From: JAWPMT01 sp965267435
GTDB taxonomy: Bacteria > Bacteroidota > Bacteroidia > Cytophagales > Cyclobacteriaceae
NCBI GenBank assembly: GCA_965267435.1
Contig: OZ253960.1
Location: 1,674,001-1,738,000, forward strand
Direction of reading: 5' to 3'
Length of the DNA stretch: 64,000 bases
The notes below the pieces were generated by a model. That model worked only from the letters and a program-made list of their open reading frames with translations. It was not told the DNA's origin and did not search any database. Position numbers and translations under genes: made by a program. Positions 54,179-63,878 of the stretch are shown here, in pieces (the stretch's first letter is position 1; the number at the start of each line of letters is the position of its first letter).

Positions 54179-55591
54179 CTACTGATTGACCGCAGTTCGC
54201 ACGAAAATTCCCGGATCTTCATCGGGGGCGTTGCTATTGGTCAGTAGCTCGTCATTCGAATAAGGCAAGCGCTCTGGATGTGCGGTCGCCGTTGCCGTGT
54301 TGAAAGGGAAAGGCACATCCAAATCAGGATCCGTCATTCTCAATCTACGGGCATCATTGAAAGGCATGTGAGTACCAAATCCAGAAATGTATCGCTCTTC
54401 AATGATCTCCCGCAACAACGCATCATCCGCTGAAATACCGTCAAGGTTCTCCATTCCACCAGCTGCAAAATCCGCAGCATCATAAGCATCATAGAGGAAA
54501 GGCTCGCCGATGAACGCGTCATTCAGCTGGCCTCCTGAATTCAACCATGCACGATAGTCATTGAGGTGACCGAGTGCCGTGTTAAAGTCCTGCGTACGGA
54601 TGGCGGTCTCTGCCAGTGTCAACTGGTTCTCCTGATAGCCGACCATTACCATTGGCTCAAACTGCTCAATAATTCCGGAATTGGCTGTCCCCGAAGACTC
54701 ATCCACGCGGAAATAACCAAAGCGAGCGGTCTCATCCGTTTTGGCATTGCCTCTGTATACTGTCGTAGTATCATTCAGGAGTTGCATCAGGTAGCTGTTA
54801 CCCGTACCAATGTCGCCTGCACGAGAACCTTCCAGGATCTCCCAAAACAGGTTCTTGTCACCTTCAGACTGGGCAGGATCTCCTCGTGGCACGAACAACA
54901 TGTTATTGGCAGCATCCGAAATACCATTCTGGGCAGCCGCATAGGCCCCAGCATAGTCCTTCATCAGCAGCAGGTTGCGCGCTTTCAAAGTCTGCGCTAC
55001 TGCCTCCCAGTTATCTGTGTTGCCATTGAAGTGGATATCCTCACTTAGACCGCCATTGCCAGCAGCGCTGAGGTCTGCGATCGCCTGATCAAGGAGTGTA
55101 TTCACCGCCTGAAGGACAGAAACCTGGCCATCGAATTGAGGATCGGCAATCTCTCCAGCTATCTCAGAATAAGGCACGTCACCAAACAAGGAGGCGGCAG
55201 TACCTATCGCCTGCGCTTCCAACACTTTGCAGATACCCGCCAACTGCAGATTATCAGGCACCTGCTCGCGGATGTAGCGAACATTCGGCACAACTCCAAT
55301 GTAGATTCGGCTCCAGGTGCTCACTGACTCTGCAGTAGACAAGTTGTAACCGTAGATATTGGAGTACAATGAAGTGAATCCTGTGAGTTGTCCACTGTAC
55401 AATCCAGAGATCCTGTTCAGGTGACCATTCTGAGCCAGAATGTTGGCGAGCATGGTACCTGTGAGGAAAAGTCGGGCATCGACTTCCTCTGGTGTAATCT
55501 GGTTCGGGTTGTCATTGACACCGTCGACAAGATCCTGGCAACTGGAGAAAACTATAACCAGTGCCAAAAGAGTATATTTTAAACTTTTCAT
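54179..55591 (-). CDS. SusD/RagB-type outer-membrane lipoprotein
   Basis: A 470-residue lipoprotein paired with SusC. Start is the ATG at 55591 (MKSLKYTLLALVIVFSSC, lipobox Cys 18). The mature protein starts QDLVDGVNDNPNQITPEEVDARL and has the TPR-like helical scaffold of the SusD-like superfamily, with DNWEAVAQTLKARNLLLMKD around residue 200. It lacks the typical polysaccharide-type aromatic patch that I could recognise. It binds the ligand at the surface and hands it to the SusC channel. It follows the SusC stop by 19 bases. Confidence 0.9.
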   Translation of the reverse strand: MKSLKYTLLALVIVFSSCQDLVDGVNDNPNQITPEEVDARLFLTGTMLANILAQNGHLNRISGLYSGQLTGFTSLYSNIYGYNLSTAESVSTWSRIYIGVVPNVRYIREQVPDNLQLAGICKVLEAQAIGTAASLFGDVPYSEIAGEIADPQFDGQVSVLQAVNTLLDQAIADLSAAGNGGLSEDIHFNGNTDNWEAVAQTLKARNLLLMKDYAGAYAAAQNGISDAANNMLFVPRGDPAQSEGDKNLFWEILEGSRAGDIGTGNSYLMQLLNDTTTVYRGNAKTDETARFGYFRVDESSGTANSGIIEQFEPMVMVGYQENQLTLAETAIRTQDFNTALGHLNDYRAWLNSGGQLNDAFIGEPFLYDAYDAADFAAGGMENLDGISADDALLREIIEERYISGFGTHMPFNDARRLRMTDPDLDVPFPFNTATATAHPERLPYSNDELLTNSNAPDEDPGIFVRTAVNQ

Positions 55592-55610
55592 CTTTTCAGT
55601 CCTCAATGGT

Positions 55611-58600
55611 TTAGAAGTTGACTTCAATGGAGAAGAGGTAAGACTCAGTACTTGGGTTGGTGAAGTACTCCAAGCCTCTCGCGTTACCTACCCCTGTCTG
55701 GTTGATCTCAGGATCGATGCCCTGAATATCATCCCAGTGGAATAGGTTTCGAGCCGTCATCGAGAAAACGACGGACCTTGCCTTCGTGAAGTCCCTGAAG
55801 GCCGGAGTATTCAGCGTGTAAGACAATGTCAGCTCTCGAATACGAGTAACCGTTGCATCCTCAATAGAGAAATTGTACGCCTGATTGTCTCCAAAACCAC
55901 CACCAATACCGGTTCGGTACCAGCTCTCATCAAGCAATACGTTGCCACCACCGAAGTTGGCAACATTACCTCTTACAGTAGTACCAGCTGGGATGACATC
56001 ACCTGCGTAGTTGACCAGTTCTTCAGACGTCGTCAAACGATTGGCCGTTTCTTGTGTCGTTCCGAATCGGCGAAGTACCCAAAGCGATCGAGGAGAGAAG
56101 AAACCGCCCTGCGAACGATCGACAAGGATATTGAAGGCCACACTCTTCCAATTAGCTCTTACACCGATCGCACCTGTCCAATCCGGGTTAGGGTCACCCA
56201 AAGTAATAGGGCTCGGTGTCAACTGAGGAAATCCGTTGGCGTCCAGGTCGAAGCTACCATCAGGATTGGTCTGAGATCCTGTACCGAAGAGTTCGCCAAG
56301 AGGGAAACCAACAATGGCTCTTGAGCTTACTGATGCTCCAGGGGACATATTGTAGGTCTCTGTTCCCTCCAGTCTTGTCACTTTGTTTTCGTTAGTCGCC
56401 CAGTTAGCATACACGTCGATATTCCAATCGGAATCTCTGAAAACATTGTAAGTCAGATCCAATTCAAAACCTTCATTTTCCATGTCTGCAGCATTGTCAA
56501 ACTGCGTATCGAAACCAGCAGAAGGTGTCAAATCGATGGGCAACAACATACCCTCGATATTATTACTGTAGTACGTGAAGCCGAGGGACAGACGGTCATT
56601 GAAGAATCTCAAGTCAGTACCGATCTCAAACTCCGTCTTGATCTCAGGCTCGAGGTTGGGGTTTCCTTTGTCATCATCCAAACGGAAACCTCCACCGAAC
56701 AAGGCGATGTCCAAAGGATCACTGTAGGTGCTGTAGGAGAATCCGCCTTCAGCCAGTGTCTGCGCTCTATGAGGAGAAGGTGCCACACCGAGTTGTCCCC
56801 AGGCCACACGCAGCTTACCAAAGCTGAACACATTTCCGCCAGACAAGGTGGGTAGCTGTGAAAACTGCCAAGCTGCATCCACGGAAGGATAGCTAAAGTT
56901 GCCATCAACTGCGGAATGTGCTTCAATCGTATTGGAAGCGGTCACGAACACTTGCTGGAAGAAATCAAGTGATAGGACAGCATACAGTCTGTTGGATCGG
57001 ATATTACGTCGCTCGTTCTCCACAGTGGAGTTAGCGGCTGATGTATTCAGATCTGAAGTAGGCTTACGCGCATTGACAAGGAAGCCAGTTATGTTGGAGC
57101 TGTTGGTTCGTCGCTGACGATCATTGAAATTCCAGCCCACGGTAGCGTTACCCTTGATGTCTGGAGTGATATCGAAGTTACCTCTGACGATGGCGTCGAA
57201 ATTGATCTCACGACGACCAATGAGATCCTCGGCAAGCACTCCATTTTGGCGGTCACCACCTGATCCGATAGGGAAGAAATAAGTCCTCTTATCATCGTAA
57301 CCATCGATTCCACCGCGAAGAGTAAACTGAAGATAATCGGTAGGCTCTGCCTTGATGTCAGCAGAGAACAGGTATCTGTTTACATCGGTCTCAGCGACCT
57401 GCTCATTCGTGGTCCAGTTCGGGTTATTGTAAATAGGGTTACGGGCATTACCCAGGTACCTTCTGTAAGATCGATGACGCAGTGGAACGGTCGAACCATC
57501 CGCCGCATGGTAAGTGCCAATGTAGTCGGCATTATCAAAATCCGGTGGTGTTCGGAGCAATCCGAGCATCAATCCAGCGGTATTGGAACTCTGCTGCGTT
57601 CTGTTCGAGCCGGAAATACTCAACTGGGCTTTCGACGTCATGGATAGCCAGTCATTGAATAAGATCTTGTTGTTCAACCTTATATTAGTTCGCTGGTAGT
57701 CACTGTTCTTGATGATCCCTTCCTGATCCAGGTGGCTCAAGCTAAAGAAGTACGTCGCGCGATCATTTCCGTCACTGAGTGTGAGGTCATGCTGCCAGAA
57801 TTTTCCATCCTGGATAACTGACTCCCAATTCTCATCGACAAAAGTGCCACGGGAATTCTTGGTGACTATTGGGTAGTAGCGGGTGCCATTCAAGGCCTCG
57901 AAAAACTGACCGCTCTGGTCTACTTCATCGGCTCCTCCGGAACGATCGGGAATATAATCCCCCCAGGCCTCTGCTCTGGTAGGGCTGTAGGATCCACTTC
58001 GCCCCTGTCCCCAGGTATTCTGCATATCGTAACGCTCATTGACACGGTCGATAGAGAGTGTTCCCTTATAGCTCGCTCTGAATTGACCTGCCTTACCATT
58101 CTTGGTAGTGATCACGATCACACCATTCGCAGCACGGGCTCCCCATAGCGCACCAGCTGATGCTCCCTTCAGTACCTGAATGGACTCGATGTCGTTAGGG
58201 TTGATATCATTGAGTCGTGACTGCTGAGAAACACCCCCTGTACGGCCTCCGGTAACGTCGTTACCACCACCATAGATGGTCTCATTGGAGATGGGAATAC
58301 CATCTATAATAATCAGTGGGCTTGTTTCTCCGAGTAGTGTATTGGCACCACGAATCCGGATAGTGGAACCGGCGCCTGGATCTCCATTGGATCTCGAAAT
58401 CTGAACATTGGAGGCTTTAGCCGAAAGAGAGTTCAACAAGGTAGTCTCTCCGGATCTCTTCATATCCCCGGTATTGTAAACCACAGCCGTTGACCCCGTC
58501 TCATCCTTTCGCTGCTCAAAACCCAGGGCTGTAACAATCACCTCCTGCAACTGCTCCGTGCTTTCTTCCAGCACTACATCGATGACCGATTGGCCACTGA

Positions 58601-58853
58601 CTCTTACAGTTTTATCCTCAAAGCCAATGAATGAAAAGACGAGCGTACCATCGTCGCCCGGCAAATCAAGTCTGTAGTTACCACTGATATCAGTGGTCGT
58701 ACCAGTGGTCGTTCCCTCCAGTAAGATGTTTACACCTGGCAACTCCTCGCCAGATTCCCCTGTGACCTTTCCAGTAACCGTCCTCTGAGCGAAGACCGCG
58801 GTGGTTACTAATAGGAAAGCCAAGGCAATTGTACCTCGTAAAGTGTTCTTCAT
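55611..58853 (-). CDS. SusC/RagA-type TonB-linked outer-membrane transporter
   Basis: A 1080-residue TonB-dependent transporter of the SusC group. It starts at the ATG at 58853 (MKNTLRGTIALAFLLVTTAV). A CarboxypepD_reg-like domain (RTVTGKVTGESGEELPGVNI) is followed by a TonB-box/plug region with EVIVTALGFEQRKDE and the conserved DIESIQVLKGASAGALWGARAANG stretch, abbreviated here, at about residue 215-235. The C-terminus ends in a beta-signal Phe (SIEVNF). The following SusD gene lies 19 bases downstream. A membrane-anchored HTH protein gene diverges 230 bases upstream. Substrate unknown; peptides are suggested by the downstream peptidase. Confidence 0.93.
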   Translation of the reverse strand: MKNTLRGTIALAFLLVTTAVFAQRTVTGKVTGESGEELPGVNILLEGTTTGTTTDISGNYRLDLPGDDGTLVFSFIGFEDKTVRVSGQSVIDVVLEESTEQLQEVIVTALGFEQRKDETGSTAVVYNTGDMKRSGETTLLNSLSAKASNVQISRSNGDPGAGSTIRIRGANTLLGETSPLIIIDGIPISNETIYGGGNDVTGGRTGGVSQQSRLNDINPNDIESIQVLKGASAGALWGARAANGVIVITTKNGKAGQFRASYKGTLSIDRVNERYDMQNTWGQGRSGSYSPTRAEAWGDYIPDRSGGADEVDQSGQFFEALNGTRYYPIVTKNSRGTFVDENWESVIQDGKFWQHDLTLSDGNDRATYFFSLSHLDQEGIIKNSDYQRTNIRLNNKILFNDWLSMTSKAQLSISGSNRTQQSSNTAGLMLGLLRTPPDFDNADYIGTYHAADGSTVPLRHRSYRRYLGNARNPIYNNPNWTTNEQVAETDVNRYLFSADIKAEPTDYLQFTLRGGIDGYDDKRTYFFPIGSGGDRQNGVLAEDLIGRREINFDAIVRGNFDITPDIKGNATVGWNFNDRQRRTNSSNITGFLVNARKPTSDLNTSAANSTVENERRNIRSNRLYAVLSLDFFQQVFVTASNTIEAHSAVDGNFSYPSVDAAWQFSQLPTLSGGNVFSFGKLRVAWGQLGVAPSPHRAQTLAEGGFSYSTYSDPLDIALFGGGFRLDDDKGNPNLEPEIKTEFEIGTDLRFFNDRLSLGFTYYSNNIEGMLLPIDLTPSAGFDTQFDNAADMENEGFELDLTYNVFRDSDWNIDVYANWATNENKVTRLEGTETYNMSPGASVSSRAIVGFPLGELFGTGSQTNPDGSFDLDANGFPQLTPSPITLGDPNPDWTGAIGVRANWKSVAFNILVDRSQGGFFSPRSLWVLRRFGTTQETANRLTTSEELVNYAGDVIPAGTTVRGNVANFGGGNVLLDESWYRTGIGGGFGDNQAYNFSIEDATVTRIRELTLSYTLNTPAFRDFTKARSVVFSMTARNLFHWDDIQGIDPEINQTGVGNARGLEYFTNPSTESYLFSIEVNF

Positions 58854-59085
58854 ACGCATAGGTTTAAAGTTTGATTTGCTAACAAGCCTCGACCGAAGAA
58901 CCCCCACGAGATGACGTTGAAAAGTGGTTTTTCATTCGGTTTGTTGGGCTAATCGCGCAATATCTCGTTGATCAACTTCAATTGTATAAAATCCTATTGG
59001 GCTTTTTTACGTATTTAGAAATTATGATGCCTTTTATGGAGTTTTAGCGATTTTCAACGAAATTTCCGCACTGAACCAGTGGGTG

Positions 59086-60216
59086 ATGATCGGCCTTTAC
59101 GAAGAATTACTACGGAAATTGGAGGTTCTCTATGGAGCCTTCGACACTGAATCTCACCGATTCACGAAATCGAGCAATACTGAGATCGCTCGGCATCTTG
59201 GCTACAGCGACGCTCAGTTTTCCCGGCTCATTCACCAGTCCGCCACCAAAGGAGAATACGAACGGGCCATCCAGAATATCACGCGCATACTCCGTATCGA
59301 ACACCTGGAGGAAAAACTTAAAAAAAGACGAGGAAAATCTCTCACAAAAAGGCGCCAACTGTACGTGAGCTACGCCCTGACATTGACGTCTATCATTCTG
59401 GTTGCCGTCATTTTTCTTCGAGGAAAGACCCTGGAGGATAGTCCACCGGAGGTAGATGTGGCCCGCGATGACATGCTCCAATGGAGCTTCGAAACCTCCT
59501 TCGTCAATCCATATGTACCGCTCGAAGAATTGCCCGATGACTGCAATTTTCCATGCTACAAATACCAGGGCCAGTGGAACCTCGACAAGACGTACAAAGT
59601 GCCATTCTTTCAGGAGCGTCCAGGCTTTCACTACCTGGCAACGGAAGTAAACATGTACGCCCGATGCCTTGAAGAGCCTTCATCGGGAGGCAGTGTACTA
59701 GAAGGCTACGAATACCAGAAGCATGAGATTTGGTACGACCTAAGGGAATGGCCGGTCGATTCATTTATCCACAGCAACAATGATCTCAAGGAAGCTTATG
59801 CACAACTGGACTTCTCCGCCTCTCAAGACTTTGTTCGTCTTGCGGATGTTCATACTTTTTTTCGGAATGAGATCGTAATCGACGGCGAGCGACTCAGCCG
59901 GACAGGCAAGGTGATTGGTCGTGACATCGAGTTCGTCGGAGAAGATGAGTTGAAGCGAACCATTGGTGAAAGGTCTCTTTTGGAAGAAGTGCAGCGTTCG
60001 ATCAATTCCATCGCCAGGAGCAAGTTGGAAGATTTCTCAAGGCCAGTAGCCTGCCTGCCGGCTTCTGTGCCCGATCTCGACTTCAACATGATTGCCCAGG
60101 GAGATAAGATCAGTTTTGCCTGCCAACTGACCACAGCAGGTGTGCCTATGGATTATGTGAAGACGTATGTCCTCACAGACCAATACATCAAGAACAGCTG
60201 CAGGCAGGTCCAGTAA
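59086..60216 (+). CDS. Membrane-anchored HTH protein divergent from SusC
   Basis: A 376-residue protein starting at the ATG at 59086 (a GTG lies one codon earlier). Residues of about 25-60 look like an HTH (SNTEIARHLGYSDAQFSRLI) on the cytoplasmic side. A single helix (about residues 97-115, YALTLTSIILVAVIFL) follows a basic stretch, and the remaining 260 residues would be periplasmic: several Cys residues (CNFPCYKY, YARCLEE, VACLPAS), aromatic stretches, and a C-terminal beta-rich part. This is a one-component, ToxR-like layout. It shares the intergenic region with the SusCD array, so it could sense substrate and regulate it. No known family was recognised. Confidence 0.75.
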   Translation: MIGLYEELLRKLEVLYGAFDTESHRFTKSSNTEIARHLGYSDAQFSRLIHQSATKGEYERAIQNITRILRIEHLEEKLKKRRGKSLTKRRQLYVSYALTLTSIILVAVIFLRGKTLEDSPPEVDVARDDMLQWSFETSFVNPYVPLEELPDDCNFPCYKYQGQWNLDKTYKVPFFQERPGFHYLATEVNMYARCLEEPSSGGSVLEGYEYQKHEIWYDLREWPVDSFIHSNNDLKEAYAQLDFSASQDFVRLADVHTFFRNEIVIDGERLSRTGKVIGRDIEFVGEDELKRTIGERSLLEEVQRSINSIARSKLEDFSRPVACLPASVPDLDFNMIAQGDKISFACQLTTAGVPMDYVKTYVLTDQYIKNSCRQVQ

Positions 60217-60287
60217 GCGCAGCCAGCGCTTGGCTACCGCCTTTCCATCCGATTGTTTATTTTACCTACTTCCTAACCTACGAATTG

Positions 60288-62174
60288 ATGAAATACTACT
60301 TAGTCCTCCTCATGGCCGTGGCCTCTTTGGCTTGCATAGGCCAAAACAGCGAAATCAAAAGCAAGCTTGAAGAGATCGCCCACATAGATCAAAAGGTAAT
60401 GATGCCCATGCGCGACGGCATTCGCCTCGCTACCGATATCTATCGACCCAAAACCGACGAGAAGGTACCAATCATCTTCTCACGCACACCTTACAATTTC
60501 AACAGCTGGGGCGACGGGAAGGAAAGAACGCGTACCTACGAACGTGCCTACGAAGCCGTAAAGCGCGGATATGCCTATGTTGTGCAAAACGAGCGTGGCC
60601 GCTATTTCTCCGAGGGTGAGTGGGACATTTTGGGCGTTCCTCTGACTGATGGCTATGACGCCTTCAGCTGGATGGCTGAGCAGGCATGGAGCAACGGCAA
60701 GATAGGTACGCTGGGCTGTTCCTCTACAGCGGAGTGGCAAATGGCCGTGGCAGCCCTCGATCATCCCTCCCATGCGGCGATGGTCCCTATGGGGTATGGC
60801 GCTGGCGTCGGACGCGTCGGTGAGTACTACGAGCAAGGCAACTGGTACCGAGGTGGGGCCGAGCAGATGTTATTCTACTCATGGCTTTATGGCGTACAGC
60901 ATGACCCCATGGCACCCCGCCTACCTCAGGGAATCGGTCAAGAGGATTTGCTGCGGTTGCAGCGTTTCTACGATATGTCTCCCGAATATCCACGCGTAGA
61001 CTGGTCGGAAGCTTTCTATCACTTGCCACTGCAGGATCTCATCCAGCATCACGAAGGCCCCAAGGGCATATTCGAAGAGATGGTCACTCGCAAGCCCAAC
61101 GATCCCAAATGGTACGAGGGTGGACTCTACCATGATAACATGGACTTTGGTGTACCAGCATTTTGGTTTACCTCCTGGTACGATGTCAGCATCAGCCCCA
61201 ACCTCGCACTTTTCAACCATGTCCGCAATCATAAAGATCCTGAGATCGCCGACAACCAGTACCTTGTCATCGCCCCTACCCTGCATTGTGGGTATTACAG
61301 AGCAACGGAGAATACCATGGTCGGAGACATGAGTGTTGGGGATGCACGACTGGACTACGACAAACTGATTTACGGCTGGTTTGACCTGTGGCTGAAAGGT
61401 GAAGACAATGGCCTCAAAGACGAACTGCCCAGAGTACAGTACTACACCATGGGCACCAACGAATGGAAATCAGCCGAGGCATGGCCCCCACCTGCTGCTG
61501 AGATGACTTCATTGTACCTGGACAGCGATGGCGGCGCCAACAGCCTGTTTGGTGACGGAACCCTCGCGCTATCACCTCCTGAGAAACCAAGCGAGGACAA
61601 CTACACCTACGATCCGCACAATCCCGTACCGTCTTTGGGAGGCAATGTCTGCTGTATGGGCGGAGCATTGGCGGGTGGTGCCTACGATCAGCGCGAAATG
61701 GAGTCCCGCAACGACATACTTGTCTATACCTCGGAGCCATTGACTGAGGGCGTGGAGATTGCAGGCTTTATCGAGGCTTCCATATTTGTGTCGTCTGATG
61801 TGAAAGACACCGACTTCACCATCAAGCTGATCGATGTCCACCCAGATGGAACAGCCTACAACCTGGACGAAACGATCCAGCGGGCCAGGTATCGAGAGGG
61901 ATATGAAAAAGAGGTCTTCATGGAGGAGGGTGAGGTGTACGAGATCGCCTTCTCCCCTATGGCGACTAGCAACTACTTCAAACCCGGGCACCGCATACGT
62001 ATCGAGATCAGCAGTAGCAACTTCCCTCGGTTTATGCGCAACCTGAACACCGGAGGCAACAACTATGATGAGACGGAAGGGATCATTGCACACAATACCG
62101 TGCATCACTCTCCCGATTATCAATCACAAATCAGACTGCCGGTGATTGGGAAATTCAGCACGACATCGAGGTAA
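60288..62174 (+). CDS. Secreted CocE/NonD (S15-type) hydrolase
   Basis: A 628-residue secreted alpha/beta hydrolase starting at the ATG at 60288, signal peptide MKYYLVLLMAVASLACIG. The S15 catalytic module has PMRDGIRLATDIYRP, then the nucleophile motif GTLGCSSTAEW (Ser near residue 145), and APTLHCGYY with the catalytic His. The C-terminal jelly roll contains SSDVKDTDFTIKLIDVHPDG and HRIRIEISSSNFPRF, as in X-Pro dipeptidyl-peptidase and CocE-type esterases. Family members cleave X-Pro dipeptides, acyl esters or beta-lactam side chains. It follows the HTH gene by 71 bases, so they may be co-transcribed, but it need not belong to the SusCD array. Confidence 0.88.
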   Translation: MKYYLVLLMAVASLACIGQNSEIKSKLEEIAHIDQKVMMPMRDGIRLATDIYRPKTDEKVPIIFSRTPYNFNSWGDGKERTRTYERAYEAVKRGYAYVVQNERGRYFSEGEWDILGVPLTDGYDAFSWMAEQAWSNGKIGTLGCSSTAEWQMAVAALDHPSHAAMVPMGYGAGVGRVGEYYEQGNWYRGGAEQMLFYSWLYGVQHDPMAPRLPQGIGQEDLLRLQRFYDMSPEYPRVDWSEAFYHLPLQDLIQHHEGPKGIFEEMVTRKPNDPKWYEGGLYHDNMDFGVPAFWFTSWYDVSISPNLALFNHVRNHKDPEIADNQYLVIAPTLHCGYYRATENTMVGDMSVGDARLDYDKLIYGWFDLWLKGEDNGLKDELPRVQYYTMGTNEWKSAEAWPPPAAEMTSLYLDSDGGANSLFGDGTLALSPPEKPSEDNYTYDPHNPVPSLGGNVCCMGGALAGGAYDQREMESRNDILVYTSEPLTEGVEIAGFIEASIFVSSDVKDTDFTIKLIDVHPDGTAYNLDETIQRARYREGYEKEVFMEEGEVYEIAFSPMATSNYFKPGHRIRIEISSSNFPRFMRNLNTGGNNYDETEGIIAHNTVHHSPDYQSQIRLPVIGKFSTTSR

Positions 62175-62291
62175 TAGCCAGAGATCAGGCATTATTGCGG
62201 GAAGGTACTTGCGTAAATACCTTGAAGCAGGTATCTTCCGACACGGAACGTTAAGTTCCTATACCCAAAACCAAACAAGAAAAGAACTGCT

Positions 62292-63140
62292 ATGGCAGAC
62301 GCTCCTGGCGACGGTGATAAGAATGGTGCCGATGATGATTATCCGCTTTCGGCCGCTTTTCTAGCTCCTCTCAATTCTATTTTTGAGGCCCAAATCCACG
62401 CAGCTCGATCGTTTCTGAATCTGCTATTGAAAATGGGCTTTCGACATCGAAATAGCCCCGAAGTAGTCGCGACGAGCCGCGAAGCGGTTCGGGACCTGGA
62501 AACCGAAGCCGAGCAAGCTGGGGGGGAGAGTAACCTTACAGAAGAAAAGAAAGAACTACTTCAGGCCTCCAGAGGTATCGTTGCCGAGGACAAAGAATTC
62601 CAAGACCAGAAGAAGGAGATGCAAAGACTCTTCAGACTTCGCAACGAACAAGGTCGGCTCAATGCTGCTGACATCGCAAAGCTGAAGGACCTCAACGCCC
62701 GATATGGGGATCTGTATCAGCAGTCGATAGATTTTATCAATAACGACGGCAACCAGGTCACCGTGAACATTCCGAACCTTGCGCTACTACCCATAAAGCC
62801 CCTTTCGATCTCAGAGGCCGACGTGTCGTTTGAGTTTCAGACAGCCAAAGACAGGGCAGAGAAATGGCAAAACAAGGATGATGGGGACAAGAAACTGCCT
62901 TGGTATCTGGTTCAGGAACCAAAATCACTGAAAGGAAATATTGTAGCGAGCAGAGAAGACAAGAAAGCATCCTCCATCAGTGTGAACATGAAGATCCAGG
63001 CTGCAGAAATGCCCGAAGGGTTACAGAAGCTCATGATCCACCTGACCAACTCCATCGAGCAGATAGACACGAATGAGTTGGAGGAGCAACCAAAAAGCGA
63101 CACTCAAGCCACCGACACTGAGGAGAAACAAGATCAATAA
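62292..63140 (+). CDS. DUF2589 protein (first copy, 282 residues)
   Basis: A 282-residue soluble protein without signal peptide. The N-terminal helix AFLAPLNSIFEAQIHAARSF and the strand VTVNIPNLALLPIKPLSI followed by EADVSFEFQ match the DUF2589 layout, as does the C-terminal VNMKIQAAEMPEGLQKLM. Between the helix and the strand is an extra helical insertion of roughly 100 charged residues (EAEQAGGESNLTEEKKELL, KKEMQRLFRLRNEQGR), absent in the neighbour, which explains its greater length. The second copy starts 29 bases downstream. The family's function is unknown. Confidence 0.82.
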   Translation: MADAPGDGDKNGADDDYPLSAAFLAPLNSIFEAQIHAARSFLNLLLKMGFRHRNSPEVVATSREAVRDLETEAEQAGGESNLTEEKKELLQASRGIVAEDKEFQDQKKEMQRLFRLRNEQGRLNAADIAKLKDLNARYGDLYQQSIDFINNDGNQVTVNIPNLALLPIKPLSISEADVSFEFQTAKDRAEKWQNKDDGDKKLPWYLVQEPKSLKGNIVASREDKKASSISVNMKIQAAEMPEGLQKLMIHLTNSIEQIDTNELEEQPKSDTQATDTEEKQDQ

Positions 63141-63169
63141 AGAATAAATAAACCCTAACTACATAAAAC

Positions 63170-63775
63170 ATGGGAGGAGAACCAAAAGACAAAGACAAAG
63201 ACAAGGACCAGGTCAGCGGCCCTTTCAATGCGGCACAGGCTTCACCGGCAGAATTTGCTAAGATACCCTTAGACTTCATCATTGCGTCGCCACTGCTCAC
63301 AACGATCGAGGCCCACAAGCAGGCAGCGATGACTACCCTCGATTTCATCAAGTCATTGCAAGCTGGTGAACCGATGAAGTTCTCGTACAAAGAAAAGATC
63401 GATGATAATGGCACCATCAGAGAGGTGGACCGAGAGATCAGCGTACCATTGATAGCACTCACCAAAGTGCCCAGCCTCAACTTCGATTCTTTGAGTGTCA
63501 GTTTCCAGTACAACATCTCGCAGGTGGTGGAGGAAAACAATGAATCTAAGAAGTCACTGGCCGCAGAGATTGGGACCAAGGGTATTCTGTCAAAGTTCTT
63601 GAGCGCCAGTCTCACGGGTTCTATCAGCAACAGCAGCAGTCGAGAGAACACAGTAAACAGAGGTGGTACGCTTGACGTGAAGCTTCACGTTAGTGAGTCG
63701 CCCCTCCCAGCTGGCTTGCAGAAGGTCATCGATGCAATGGTCGAAGGTCTAGAAGCACAAGACGTAAAAAAGTAA
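63170..63775 (+). CDS. DUF2589 protein (second copy, 201 residues)
   Basis: A 201-residue protein with a Lys/Asp-repeat N-terminus (DKDKDKDQ) and the standard family segments: FIIASPLLTTIEAHKQAAM, then ISVPLIALTKVPSLNFDSLS and VSFQYNISQ, and the C-terminal VKLHVSESPLPAGLQKVI. Residue order parallels the first copy (IPNLALLPIKPLSISEADVSFEF). It lacks a signal or membrane segment. Its position 29 bases after the first copy suggests a shared transcript. Because the two differ greatly in length, they may form a heteromeric particle or complex. Confidence 0.85.
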   Translation: MGGEPKDKDKDKDQVSGPFNAAQASPAEFAKIPLDFIIASPLLTTIEAHKQAAMTTLDFIKSLQAGEPMKFSYKEKIDDNGTIREVDREISVPLIALTKVPSLNFDSLSVSFQYNISQVVEENNESKKSLAAEIGTKGILSKFLSASLTGSISNSSSRENTVNRGGTLDVKLHVSESPLPAGLQKVIDAMVEGLEAQDVKK

Positions 63776-63777
63776 CA

Positions 63778-63860
63778 GTTTCCCGGGTTCCAAACATTTC
63801 ATGGATTGAAGGGGCTTTTAGTTTCATCAGTCCCAAGAGGCATCAACGAGCTCGGGAAAC
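63778..63860 (+). repeat. Long-range inverted repeat before the next gene
   Basis: GTTTCCCG (63778-63785) and CGGGAAAC (63853-63860) are complementary over 67 intervening bases, between the DUF2589 stop and the next start codon. The structure could influence readthrough into the last gene; no T-run follows. Confidence 0.45.
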
Positions 63861-63878
63861 GATAAACAGACTTAGCAA

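Noticed and set aside
60214..60230. Hairpin AAGCGC-GCGCTT after the membrane HTH gene as a terminator
   Set aside because: It has only six pairs and no T-run, and lies too close to the stop to be convincing.
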